Shown here: in pieces, positions 1-7,560 of the stretch | Numbering within the stretch: the stretch's first letter is position 1 | Layout: every line of letters starts with the position of its first letter | IMG/VR virus record: IMGVR_UViG_3300020179_000035 | Span: 1-58,843 of that record | Origin: a virus | DNA length: 58,843 bases | Direction: 5' to 3' (one strand) | Made by a program: the position numbers and the translations under genes | Notes under the pieces: model-generated | Database searches by the model: none | What the model saw: only the letters and a program-made list of their open reading frames with translations | What the model was told of the DNA's origin: nothing

Positions 1-10
1 GAGAATAATC

Positions 11-289
11 ATGTCTCAAAACAACATGGTAAACTTTATCACCCTGACAGACCTTGACGCAAACAAGGTCGAAATTAACCCCGCATTCATCGTTATGATG
101 AAGCGAGATAGTTATAACCCACAAGAGAATGTTGAAATGCCCATGAGTATAGTCTATTTATCAAATGGATATTCACTTTATGCTCAGGAAACTCCAGAGC
201 AGATTGCTCAGCTGCAAATCAATGCAGTCGCAAAACTCATGAAGAGTTTCGTCAGTATTGTAGAAGACATGGATGATTATAAAGACTAG
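11..289 (+). CDS. FlbD-like small protein
   Basis: This 92-residue protein has the FlbD-like pattern: a hydrophobic start (FITLTD), a short polar turn, INPAFIVMMKR, then a strand and turn (IVYLSNGYSLYAQETPEQI). FlbD-like domains are small beta-rich proteins first named from flagellar operons and common as orphans in phages. No flagellar context exists here, so the flagellar role should not be transferred. The gene starts only 11 bases into the window and is followed closely by the next gene. Confidence 0.6.
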   Translation: MSQNNMVNFITLTDLDANKVEINPAFIVMMKRDSYNPQENVEMPMSIVYLSNGYSLYAQETPEQIAQLQINAVAKLMKSFVSIVEDMDDYKD

Positions 290-299
290 CGTAAACGCA

Positions 300-527
300 A
301 TGTCTAGTTCTCATAAATGGTTTAATCCTGACGAGAATAGCCGGCGATGCATCTATTGCGATATTCGCTGGCATCCTTCTCGGGATGATGAACTCTGTCA
401 AGCCAACACGAAAGAACACAACATGTACTCACTTAAGGAGTACCTTGATTCGTACCTTGATTCGTACCTCAAATCGTACCTCGATTACGAGGAAAACGAC
501 AAAGAACATCATTCTGACCTGCTATAA
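300..527 (+). CDS. Small Cys-containing protein with a YLDS tandem repeat
   Basis: 75 residues if started at the ATG at 300; an in-frame ATG at 273 overlaps the upstream gene. The N-terminal half has a CIYC motif followed by His residues, which could bind one metal ion. The C-terminal half is built from four 4-residue repeats (YLDS, YLDS, YLKS, YLDY) and ends in an acidic and His tail. No family is recognised. Confidence 0.55.
   Translation: MSSSHKWFNPDENSRRCIYCDIRWHPSRDDELCQANTKEHNMYSLKEYLDSYLDSYLKSYLDYEENDKEHHSDLL
441..488 (+). repeat. 12-bp tandem repeat, four copies, in frame
   Basis: Four consecutive copies of a 12-bp unit (TACCTTGATTCG and variants) lie inside the coding sequence. Because 12 is a multiple of 3, copy-number change would keep the reading frame. 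The last two copies have diverged. Confidence 0.85.
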
Positions 528-528
528 T
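523..528 (+). promoter_or_regulatory. Candidate -10 box for tRNA-Arg
   Basis: A TATAAT hexamer sits 11 bases before the first base of the tRNA, the spacing expected for a -10 element that starts transcription near the mature 5' end. No convincing -35 box was found. Confidence 0.45.
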
Positions 529-539
529 AATATTTCAAA

Positions 540-613
540 GCTTCCGTAGCTCAGTCGGATAGAGCATCGGACTTCTAATCCGCAGGTCGCAAGTTCGAAT
601 CTTGCCGGGAGCA
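540..613 (+). tRNA. tRNA-Arg (anticodon TCT)
   Basis: A full cloverleaf can be drawn. The acceptor arms GCTTCCG and CGGGAGC pair with one G-T. The anticodon loop is CTTCTAA, giving anticodon TCT, and the T arm is GCAAG-TTCGAAT-CTTGC. The base of the anticodon stem has a T-C mismatch. CCA is not encoded. TCT reads AGA/AGG, codons that an AT-rich phage would use more than a GC-rich host. Confidence 0.93.
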
Positions 614-694
614 CTATGGTTTATACAAAGCTTTGGCTTAACCAATATATCTATAATGCCCATTTATCCAATTACAATTATAATAAGGACCCTA

Positions 695-763
695 ATGCAT
701 ATTACTTTCAATATTCCTAATAGCGATGTTAAAATTACTAAAGATATTGTCAGAACTTTTTGA
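695..763 (+). CDS. Possible 22-residue peptide
   Basis: A short frame (MHITFNIPNS...) begins with ATG 5 bases after an AAGGA-type ribosome binding site and ends in TGA. It lies alone in an otherwise gene-free stretch. The only support is the binding site and the open frame, so this could be chance. Confidence 0.3.
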   Translation: MHITFNIPNSDVKITKDIVRTF

Positions 764-781
764 TTTTCAGAAATAAGTTTT

Positions 782-899
782 GACATTTTAAATGTCGGTT
801 GGTCTCTGTGAGGGTACGTTCTCAATCGCCCCCACCGAGAACGCTCATGATCAGAGTTTAGCCTCCTTTTAACGAAGATCATTTTGCGTATTTACGCAA
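782..899 (+). other. Gene-free stretch with several hairpins
   Basis: Between the tRNA and the gene at 954 there are about 340 bases with no clear gene other than a possible 22-residue peptide. Three hairpins are visible: GACATTT/AAATGTC (782-796); a compound stem at 804-856 made of CTCTG/CAGAG, TGAG/CTCA and CGTTCTC/GAGAACG around a C-rich loop; and TTGCGTA/TACGCAA (884-899). No oligo-T run follows, so simple terminators are unlikely. A structured leader or small RNA is possible. Confidence 0.4.
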
Positions 900-953
900 G
901 CAGGGATCAACCGGCAGCTGGTTCATACAAACACATGAATCAGAAAGGCAATT

Positions 954-1202
954 ATGATTGACGATACTATCCTTTTGGAATCAGAATCTTTATTTTATGA
1001 TTCCATTTCTCAAATATCTGACAAGATTCAATTACTGAGTAAATATTCTCATTTAGTAAATTTCAAGTCCAATTCTCAAGCAGATATTAATTTTAGGAAA
1101 ACATTTTGTTCTCTTCTAAAAACTATTTCTAACTTAAATATTAAAACAACAGAACTCTTTGAACTTCTTTGTGAATCTCATCAAAGTGAATACAAATCTT
1201 AA
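954..1202 (+). CDS. Hypothetical helical protein
   Basis: 82 residues, Ser-, Leu- and Lys-rich, predicted by eye to be mainly helical, with no recognisable motif. An AGAAAGG ribosome binding site sits 7 bases before the ATG. A non-coding gap with an imperfect ATATAAAT-type hairpin follows. Confidence 0.6.
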   Translation: MIDDTILLESESLFYDSISQISDKIQLLSKYSHLVNFKSNSQADINFRKTFCSLLKTISNLNIKTTELFELLCESHQSEYKS

Positions 1203-1361
1203 AATTTGTTGAGTGCTAGGATTTATATATCTTTCCATGCTGGCATACATATAAATATATAATTTGTAATCAACCTATATAAATATTACAACAAATTATT
1301 TTATTTTTATTATTATACTTGCAAATTTATACAAGATTATATATCCATTTAAGGAGTATTT

Positions 1362-1607
1362 GTGTCTAAACAACAAGTTATTGAACAATATATTAACACC
1401 ATTGTTGGAGGTACAGTCACTACAGCTGCGCTTGTGCAAGCTACCAAGTGCAGTCTTCCAACTGTGTTGTCATATATTAGAAAAAACCCTTCTCGTTTCG
1501 AGAAAGTTAAGCGTGGAACTTATATTATTCGCGCCAATGTAACATCAAGCAATAATATGGCTCCACAAACACCAAATTCAACCAATCTTCCCCGACACGA
1601 TTGGTAA
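1362..1607 (+). CDS. Small helix-turn-helix DNA-binding protein
   Basis: 81 residues starting at GTG, 5 bases after AAGGAG. Residues 20-55 read like a helix-turn-helix with a short wing: a first helix (TTAALVQATKC), a turn and recognition helix (SLPTVLSYIRKN), then a basic strand (FEKVKRGTYIIR). This matches small winged-helix regulators, and a transcriptional regulator is the likely role. The C-terminal 20 residues look disordered. Confidence 0.6.
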   Translation: MSKQQVIEQYINTIVGGTVTTAALVQATKCSLPTVLSYIRKNPSRFEKVKRGTYIIRANVTSSNNMAPQTPNSTNLPRHDW

Positions 1608-1664
1608 TTCTTTAATATATTCAGTACTATTTGTGTTGTCGTTTTGAATAAACCGACACGCAGG

Positions 1665-1702
1665 AGTGGCTGCGCATAAGCGGGCGGAACCCTTATGCCA
1701 CT
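1665..1702 (+). promoter_or_regulatory. Hairpin ahead of the gene at 1734
   Basis: GCATAAG (1674-1680) pairs with CTTATGC (1692-1698), and AGTG/CACT extends the stem across a bulge. It lies about 30 bases upstream of the ATG at 1734 and has no T-run, so it may be part of a leader RNA and not a terminator. Confidence 0.4.
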
Positions 1703-1733
1703 TCTTCCAGCAATTTGTCCGAAGGAAAACAAC

Positions 1734-1916
1734 ATGACTGATTACTTTGGTTCTAAAGAATTCAAAGAAGATTTTACCAATTTGTTAAAGTCTTTAGTGT
1801 TGATCTCCAAGAGAATTGAAGAACTCACTGATGAAATCAGTGAGGTTAATGATATTCTCCGTACAAATTTTAACAAGGAGAACTCCACTGAAGTTGTTAC
1901 ACCACCTAATCCATGA
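1734..1916 (+). CDS. Hypothetical coiled-coil protein
   Basis: 60 residues from the ATG preceded by GAAGGAAAAC. Leu/Ile residues at heptad spacing (LLKSLVLISKRIEELTDEI) suggest a single coiled coil. A longer frame from 1695 has no ribosome binding site and would run through the hairpin, so the shorter start is preferred. Confidence 0.55.
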   Translation: MTDYFGSKEFKEDFTNLLKSLVLISKRIEELTDEISEVNDILRTNFNKENSTEVVTPPNP

Positions 1917-1922
1917 TATAAT
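1894..1922 (+). promoter_or_regulatory. Promoter for the lysozyme pair
   Basis: TTGTTA (1894-1899), a 17-base spacer and TATAAT (1917-1922) form a near-consensus sigma-70-type promoter; TGA just before the -10 adds an extended -10. It overlaps the end of the upstream gene. Transcription would start near 1929, leaving a leader of about 160 bases before the first lysozyme gene. Confidence 0.65.
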
Positions 1923-1928
1923 AATACA

Positions 1929-2092
1929 CGCCCTAACGGGCACGGGAGACAAATCCCACATGTAACAAGAATACTTGTGAAATGAGGAAAAATTTACCGC
2001 TGCCAGTCAGATAGGCATGTAGACCTTGTTTCGCAACCTGCGATATACGTATTTTGGAAATTCCGGAATACGCTTACCGAAAGGAGCGAACC
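1929..2092 (+). ncRNA. Long structured 5' leader of the lysozyme genes
   Basis: The leader between the promoter and the ATG at 2093 contains GCCC/GGGC, GGG/CCC, ACAAG/CTTGT and a 10-bp CGTATTTTGG/CCGGAATACG hairpin (2048-2072, two G-T pairs) that ends a few bases before the AAAGGAG ribosome binding site. The position suggests control of translation. Actinobacterial cell-wall hydrolase genes are known to be preceded by riboswitches such as the c-di-AMP class, but that consensus is not recognised here. Confidence 0.4.
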
Positions 2093-2647
2093 ATGGATAT
2101 TCGGTTCAAACACATATATCAATACATATTCCAGTATAAACTAAGGTTAGCTTGTGCTTTAGCACTGTTGTTGATTGCAGTTTCGCTGGCTTCTTTTATT
2201 TCAGACAAAGGCGCCAACGAAACACTACAGCCAGTTCTAACAATTCCTGCTACAACTACAACTACAACTACAACCATTTCCCCACAAACTACAACAACAT
2301 TTCCGGATTTATCCGGTGTTGATTTTGTGGCTTTAGCTAGATCAATTTACGGCAAGTGTGGAGAATACCACGATTTGGCCATACAAGTTGGTTGGCCTGA
2401 AGAAGAATGGCCACAACTTCAACAAGTTATTTGGCGTGAATCACGCTGTGTGACTGATGCTTGGAATGGCGCTGATTCTGGTTTAACCCAGATTAATCAT
2501 ATTCATTCAGAATGGTTATCTCAAATGGGATGGTCACATCCTCAGGATATGTTCAATCCAGAATATAACTTAACATTTGCTCTCCGATTATGGCAATCGT
2601 CAGGTTGGAAGCCGTGGAAATATTCTGGTACAACATGGGGTAATTAA
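2093..2647 (+). CDS. Lysozyme/transglycosylase-like protein with membrane anchor and Thr-rich linker
   Basis: 184 residues from the ATG after AAAGGAG. An N-terminal hydrophobic segment (about residues 19-38) is a signal anchor. A poly-Thr linker (about 55-75) follows. The C-terminal 100 residues look like a lytic transglycosylase SLT or lysozyme-like fold, with the likely catalytic Glu in WRESRC, then GLTQIN and a C-terminal helix (NLTFALRLWQ) ending in GWKPW. It would cleave peptidoglycan outside the membrane. Its neighbour is a clear paralogue 2 bases downstream. Host lysis is likely, but secreted Rpf-like wall remodelling is possible too. Confidence 0.72.
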   Translation: MDIRFKHIYQYIFQYKLRLACALALLLIAVSLASFISDKGANETLQPVLTIPATTTTTTTTISPQTTTTFPDLSGVDFVALARSIYGKCGEYHDLAIQVGWPEEEWPQLQQVIWRESRCVTDAWNGADSGLTQINHIHSEWLSQMGWSHPQDMFNPEYNLTFALRLWQSSGWKPWKYSGTTWGN

Positions 2648-2649
2648 TC

Positions 2650-3168
2650 ATGACTAACAACAGGATAGTTTTGATTATTTCCTCATTGATATTATTTACT
2701 GGAATATTCTTTGCATCAGACTCACCCACGTCTGCGCATACTCCAAAAAGTTCATTATTTATTGAGTCAGAGTCAATTGACTATTCTCAAATAAATTGGA
2801 CTGAATTAGCCAGACTTATTTATGGGAGATGTGGCGAATATCACGATCTTGCTATTAAAGCAGGATGGCCAAAATCTCAATGGCCAACTCTTAGCAAAAT
2901 CATGTATCGTGAATCTCGTTGCAATAACTTTGCCATTAATAAGTCTGACCCTAATGGAGGAAGTCGCGGTCTTCTGCAAATTAATGGATATTGGTGCAGA
3001 AAAAATAAGTACAATCCTAACGGTTGGTTGCAACAAAAATCCATTCTTAAAAATTGCGAAGATCTGTTTGACTCATATACCAACCTGCGTGCAGGATGGG
3101 AAATGTGGCAATATAGTCAACACCGCAATCGTTGTGGATGGAAACCATGGGCTACACCGTGTAAGTAA
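2650..3168 (+). CDS. Second lysozyme/transglycosylase-like protein, secreted
   Basis: 172 residues. A signal peptide (hydrophobic residues 6-22, cleavage near SAHT) is followed by the same domain as the upstream gene: shared YG+CGEYHDLAI and W+ESRC-like segments with the catalytic Glu in YRESRC, then GLLQIN and GWKPW. It has extra Cys residues that could form disulphides and lacks the Thr-rich linker. The tandem pair shows a local duplication with one anchored and one freely secreted form. Confidence 0.7.
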   Translation: MTNNRIVLIISSLILFTGIFFASDSPTSAHTPKSSLFIESESIDYSQINWTELARLIYGRCGEYHDLAIKAGWPKSQWPTLSKIMYRESRCNNFAINKSDPNGGSRGLLQINGYWCRKNKYNPNGWLQQKSILKNCEDLFDSYTNLRAGWEMWQYSQHRNRCGWKPWATPCK

Positions 3169-3186
3169 TTAAAACATAGTTTAAAC

Positions 3187-3233
3187 AAAAGACGAGGATG
3201 CTCCTTTTACGGGAATGCTTTTCCTCGTCTTTT
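3187..3233 (+). terminator. Rho-independent terminator after the lysozyme pair
   Basis: AAAAGACGAGGA (3187-3198) pairs perfectly with TCCTCGTCTTTT (3222-3233) around a 23-base loop and ends in a T-run, closing the lysozyme operon. The A-run on the left makes it able to act in both directions. Confidence 0.8.
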
Positions 3234-3272
3234 ACTATATCCAAAAAAACACACAACAATATAAGGAGTAAC

Positions 3273-3734
3273 ATGTTTTCCTTCATGCTAGTTCTTGCCT
3301 TTGCTGCGTCAGCCTTCGAGCTGACTCTTGCATCCAAGTTTCCAGCTTGGCGCCGTGCAGCTAAACGAAACAAGGCTATTAACCTTATTCTTTCAATTTC
3401 TTTATCATTTATTATTGGTCTTATGTTTGGTGCAGCGGGCCTTATTGTTATGACCGCTGCAATCCTTTCTACCATACTTTCTATTCCAGGCTATGCCTTT
3501 CTTGAATGGGCATATGATTCACCTGAAGCACAAAAACATGGTGGAAATCTCATCAAGTATTACTCTGATAAGACCAAGACAGTGACCAAAGACACTCTTC
3601 ATCTTATTTACAAAATTCTTCGAATCATCACCTTTCCTATTTGGGCTTCTCGTTCAATTTTAGAGAAGCTTCGCATGTATACGGAAAAGTATCGTGCTTT
3701 GAAAGCACGTCATCTTTCCCGTACCAAAGCTTGA
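3273..3734 (+). CDS. Membrane protein of unknown function
   Basis: 153 residues from the ATG after AAGGAG; a longer frame from 3198 would run through the terminator. Hydrophobic stretches at about residues 2-18 and 30-65 look like two or three membrane segments, followed by a basic, helical cytoplasmic tail. Its position after the lysozyme genes would fit a lysis accessory or holin-like role, but no holin family is recognised. Confidence 0.55.
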   Translation: MFSFMLVLAFAASAFELTLASKFPAWRRAAKRNKAINLILSISLSFIIGLMFGAAGLIVMTAAILSTILSIPGYAFLEWAYDSPEAQKHGGNLIKYYSDKTKTVTKDTLHLIYKILRIITFPIWASRSILEKLRMYTEKYRALKARHLSRTKA

Positions 3735-3783
3735 TATTCATTTGTTCATACAAAATACAAGAAACTACATTTAAGGGGCTATA

Positions 3784-6366
3784 ATGGAAGAAATTTACAT
3801 ACCTAAATTGCGTCTTCAGTCCGAAACCGGTAACGCTCTCCGAGGAGGAGAGCGTTACCGTTTCGGATTCTATGACGCTGGAGTTCTTCGTCACGTAATT
3901 AATCATGTTTCTGAAGCCGTTGAAGCCTCTACTGGATACAGAGTTTATACTCTTCCCATTCCCAAAAATGAGAAGCAGTATAATTATGCCGTATCCCTTA
4001 TTCACAACCCTAAGGTTCAATATGCACTTGTTGACAAAAGCAAAATTGTCTTTGTCATTTTGGACCATTATACCGGCTGGATGAGCGCTATCAATGAACT
4101 TGGTTTCAACGTTCATTCTGGCGACAAAACCAATAAGCGATTGAAGTCATTCCATCGTCCCACTTTGCTCAATGCGCATTTTGATAATCTCAACATTCGT
4201 TATGTTGAGTCTACCGAATATTCTCGTTATGATTTCCGAACTTCTAACGACGATGTGGCGGTAGCATCTTGGCTTCGTAAGCCTGAAATTCTTGCGCGAT
4301 TGCTAGATGGTGGTTTTGTTATTAGCCGTCGATTGATTCAGGAATCTGTTAAGAACATTCCGTTTCATCTATCCTTGGATAACATGGAAGATCATGATTA
4401 TTATTACGATCCTCGTGTTTACCAACAAATGGTAGATGATTTACTCAGCTCGACAGCTGTCAATGCTCGCCTCATTTTCTCTGACGGACTTCTTAAGGGT
4501 AATGCTTTCATTGCCGATTTGCCCGAAGAAGTTGATGTCATCACTGCACGCGAAAACGTTAAGAAGGAAATCACTTACGACAATGGTTATCGGTTCCTTG
4601 CAGAACCTCAAGGACCAAAGTCTCGAGTGATTACTGATGATCAAACTCTCATCAACCTTCCCAAACTGTTTCGCAAAAGTGATATGGAAATGTGGATTTC
4701 GGAAGAATACAAAAAGTTATTTCAGCAAGCCATTCAAGGTGAACAGCTGACTAACTGGAAGTACATTTACCAACGCAAATGGCAAGATTCCAAAAATCGA
4801 GAGTCTAACGTTGATATAGCCGAAGAGCATGAGGCTCGTGCACGTATGGCCTATGTAGGCTATCGTTGGACTGCTGCTGGATTCAAGATTACTCAATCTC
4901 CTTGGTTGTTTGAAACTATTGCCATCAGTCATGCCAAGCCTTTGCAACAAAAGATTGTTATTCCTTGCTCGGTTTACGAACAGATCATTCCAGAAAGCCT
5001 TGCTCGCATGGCTGGATATGACCTTAATGTTGAAGAGGGCACTATTGTCCGATGCAACGAACTTGGTTGTCATGTTGTGGATGATCTTGATTGGCTCGAA
5101 ATGTATGAGAGCCATGGTGGTATGGATGAGGATGATTTCTTCAAACTCTTCTATCGAACCATGCAAGGCGGAGACTTTGACGGAGAAAAAGTCATCATAG
5201 CTACTCGTTCACCGAACGGCTATGGCGAGTATACCATCTTCCGCTATGTTGAAGGCTCCTGGGCTCCGACATGGCACAAAGCAGATGGTACTCCCATTAT
5301 GTTTCCTGAAATTAACGGTCGTGCATGGCCTACTCGCTTGTCTACTTCGATTTTTTCGAATAAAATTCAGTATACTGGATTGCCTTCAAAATCGTTGCCT
5401 AAAGTCAAGCGAACTGGTCCATACACTCAACAAGATGTCATTCGTGATATCAAAATTGCTATGGCTGGCGGTAATGTCGGTGGATTCGTCAATGCTTCAA
5501 TGGCCCATTCCATGGTTATTGGTAAACATCGACCTATCCAATTGTGCACTTTGGAGACAGCAATCGACAAATGCATTAATCCCGACAACGCCGCAGACGT
5601 CCTTGCTATTGACGAAGAAGCCGAAAAGATGATGCGTGAAGTCGTTACGTCTGGCAAGCCTATTGACATCAATTTTTGGGAAAAGCGTGGAATGAAGCGA
5701 TTTCTAAAGAAAGGCGAAACTGTAGAACTTTATGTTGGTAAAATTTCTCAGTTAAATACTCTATGTGACAAATATTTCAAACGTTACGTAAACAGTATTC
5801 GTGATTGGTCTCAAAAGAATGCACGTCCCGATGAGATCATTCATCATCTTGGCAATCGTCTTCGCCATCATGCTTATCCAGTATTGCGTCAGTTCCGAAT
5901 GAAATTGTACAATACCAATTCTACAGAGGTAACCAAGAGCTCTGGATCTATCCAGAGTTCTTCTTGGGAGCATTTGTATTCCGGTATTGTTAACAAAATC
6001 AATTCATATGAACGAATTCTCGATTCGTATGATTTCGTTATTGCTCTTTATTCGGAATCAATTAAGAATCCAACCTCTAAAGGTAAGATCACTGACCAAA
6101 TTGTAATGAACCGATTGGTTTTTCCGTATCTTGAGGAAGCTCTTCAATATTATGGATTAGCTTATTCTGTTAAACGCGAATTTGTCAAAGATCGTATGAT
6201 TATCGTTAGGGACATTAACAAAAGCTGGCTTTGGAAAAATCTTGATGGCACCGAAGTAGAATACACTAATCCGCTTGACTTTCAACAAGCTCATGCGGAA
6301 CAATCACCTATTCTCTTTGTAAGCCCCAAACCTGTTTCTAGTAAGCTTGAAAAATCGCTGTATTAA
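3784..6366 (+). CDS. Large protein with DFDGE motif, possible single-subunit RNA polymerase-like
   Basis: 860 residues. Near residue 463 is GGDFDGEKVII, close to the DxDGD metal-binding motif of double-psi beta-barrel RNA polymerases (cellular beta prime NADFDGD, YonO and crAss-like phage polymerases, eukaryotic RdRPs). The third Asp is replaced by Glu. Just before it, a segment (EEGTIVRCNELGC) resembles the strand region ahead of that motif. The C-ending codons, a strong terminator after it and its size suggest a well-expressed replication or transcription protein. The second barrel and its Lys residues could not be placed by eye, so the assignment is tentative. Confidence 0.4.
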   Translation: MEEIYIPKLRLQSETGNALRGGERYRFGFYDAGVLRHVINHVSEAVEASTGYRVYTLPIPKNEKQYNYAVSLIHNPKVQYALVDKSKIVFVILDHYTGWMSAINELGFNVHSGDKTNKRLKSFHRPTLLNAHFDNLNIRYVESTEYSRYDFRTSNDDVAVASWLRKPEILARLLDGGFVISRRLIQESVKNIPFHLSLDNMEDHDYYYDPRVYQQMVDDLLSSTAVNARLIFSDGLLKGNAFIADLPEEVDVITARENVKKEITYDNGYRFLAEPQGPKSRVITDDQTLINLPKLFRKSDMEMWISEEYKKLFQQAIQGEQLTNWKYIYQRKWQDSKNRESNVDIAEEHEARARMAYVGYRWTAAGFKITQSPWLFETIAISHAKPLQQKIVIPCSVYEQIIPESLARMAGYDLNVEEGTIVRCNELGCHVVDDLDWLEMYESHGGMDEDDFFKLFYRTMQGGDFDGEKVIIATRSPNGYGEYTIFRYVEGSWAPTWHKADGTPIMFPEINGRAWPTRLSTSIFSNKIQYTGLPSKSLPKVKRTGPYTQQDVIRDIKIAMAGGNVGGFVNASMAHSMVIGKHRPIQLCTLETAIDKCINPDNAADVLAIDEEAEKMMREVVTSGKPIDINFWEKRGMKRFLKKGETVELYVGKISQLNTLCDKYFKRYVNSIRDWSQKNARPDEIIHHLGNRLRHHAYPVLRQFRMKLYNTNSTEVTKSSGSIQSSSWEHLYSGIVNKINSYERILDSYDFVIALYSESIKNPTSKGKITDQIVMNRLVFPYLEEALQYYGLAYSVKREFVKDRMIIVRDINKSWLWKNLDGTEVEYTNPLDFQQAHAEQSPILFVSPKPVSSKLEKSLY
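3820..3867 (+). repeat. 21-bp inverted repeat inside the start of the DFDGE gene
   Basis: The left arm (3820-3841) and right arm (3847-3867) are complementary over 21 pairs with one bulged C, around a 5-base loop GAGGA. It starts 36 bases after the ATG and is read through as coding sequence. In mRNA this would be a very stable hairpin displaying a purine-rich loop. Confidence 0.9.
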
Positions 6367-6380
6367 CAGCGTGTTTATGC

Positions 6381-6425
6381 AAAGGTGTGGGGGGTCAGCC
6401 CTATCTGGCCCCCCACACCTTTTTC
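6381..6425 (+). terminator. Strong Rho-independent terminator
   Basis: AAGGTGTGGGGGG pairs with CCCCCCACACCTT and is followed by TTTTC. A second inner pairing CAG/CTG closes the loop. It lies 15 bases after the stop of the large gene and is one of the strongest stems in the window. Confidence 0.88.
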
Positions 6426-6532
6426 TTTTATACAAAAAAACAACATATTCCATAAATAAGCTATATTAACCTCTCATTTTCTACATATCATATTATACAT
6501 GCCCAGTGGGGCCTTAACCTAGAGGTTTAAAG

Positions 6533-7462
6533 ATGTCTACAGAATTCAATAACAATGAAGACAATGCTCCTGAAGATCTTTTTGATCTTGAGACCAATAT
6601 GACTTCTGAAGATGATACTCTTCCTAATGATCTTGTTCGTCAAGCATTTGACTTCTTCCAGTTCAATCAGCGTATGCTGAACAAAGACGTTCGCAATATG
6701 GAAGTCGATCTTGATCGACGTAGTGCGCGAGAACTTGTCTCGCTGTATTACGACCTTCAAAAAGCTCGTGTTGCTTACAATAATCAGGTCCGTGACTTAG
6801 TTAAAGCCGGCAGTCCGCACGATCTTCTCAGTTATTATTCTCAAATTATTGAGATGCTTGAGAAGTCACTCGTTGCACCTCTTGATCACTTCGGTGATCA
6901 GTTTGCTGTCGGTCGGTGGGCCAAGAGTCAGTATGCCATTGGACCAGTTATCACTGCTGGTCTTGTCGCCCATATTGATATCGCCAAAGCACCCACTGCT
7001 GGAGCTATCTGGCGTTTTGCTGGTCTCGATCCTACCATCAAGTGGGAAAAGAATCAAAAGCGTCCCTACAACGCACAGTTGAAAACGCTTACATGGAAAA
7101 TTGGTCAGAGCTTCATGAAGTTCTCCAATAAAGATCAGTGCTTCTATGGCCACCTGTACAAACAGGATAAGGCTCGCCGTATTGAAAAGAATGAGAATGG
7201 CGATTATGCAGAATTTGCCAAGCATCTTCTCGCTACCAAGAATTGGAAACCCAGTCCTGCTAAAACTTGTCTGCAGGGGGGAATGCTTCCTCCTGGTCAG
7301 ATTGATGCACAAGCACGACGTTTGGCAGCCAAGATCTTCCTGAGCCACTACCATGCAGTGGCATATCAGGCACATTATGGCACTCCTGCTCCTCGGCCAT
7401 ACATCATTCAACATGGTGGACACGTTCACGAGATTGCTATTCCCAACAATCCGTTTGCGTAA
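6533..7462 (+). CDS. IS110-like Transposase_20-domain protein, apparently domesticated
   Basis: 309 residues. Residues about 140-230 match the C-terminal domain of IS110 transposases (Transposase_20): an HhH-like GPVITAGLVAHI, then FAGLDPTI, and a helical block with LTWKIGQSF, where IS110 enzymes carry their serine. The N-terminal half is acidic and then coiled coil; the DEDD/RuvC-like domain of real IS110 transposases is not seen. There are no flanking repeats suggesting a live element. It sits between two strong terminators and directly before the 37-bp array. A DNA-binding or recombination role is inferred. Confidence 0.5.
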   Translation: MSTEFNNNEDNAPEDLFDLETNMTSEDDTLPNDLVRQAFDFFQFNQRMLNKDVRNMEVDLDRRSARELVSLYYDLQKARVAYNNQVRDLVKAGSPHDLLSYYSQIIEMLEKSLVAPLDHFGDQFAVGRWAKSQYAIGPVITAGLVAHIDIAKAPTAGAIWRFAGLDPTIKWEKNQKRPYNAQLKTLTWKIGQSFMKFSNKDQCFYGHLYKQDKARRIEKNENGDYAEFAKHLLATKNWKPSPAKTCLQGGMLPPGQIDAQARRLAAKIFLSHYHAVAYQAHYGTPAPRPYIIQHGGHVHEIAIPNNPFA

Positions 7463-7486
7463 TTCGCAAATAAGTAATGTTTGTTG

Positions 7487-7533
7487 CCGGAGTATATCCA
7501 GAAATCTGGGTATACTCCGGTATACAAATTTTT
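7487..7533 (+). terminator. Terminator hairpin
   Basis: CCGGAGTATATCCAG pairs with CTGGGTATACTCCGG (15 bp, one G-T) around AAAT; a T-run follows after 8 bases. It closes the IS110-like gene and separates it from the repeat array. Confidence 0.75.
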
Positions 7534-7560
7534 ATAATAAACTTTAAATCACTCGCTTCG

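Noticed and set aside
664-882. 72-residue minus-strand frame
   Set aside because: No ribosome binding site, all neighbours run the other way, and it spans hairpins.
1929-2092. c-di-AMP (ydaO) riboswitch
   Set aside because: The location fits, but the consensus bases of that riboswitch were not found by eye.
5427-5672. Minus-strand frames inside the large DFDGE gene
   Set aside because: Shadows of the coding strand without starts or neighbours in that direction.
6533-7462. Active IS110 insertion sequence
   Set aside because: No DEDD domain and no flanking element sequence; the gene sits between phage terminators.
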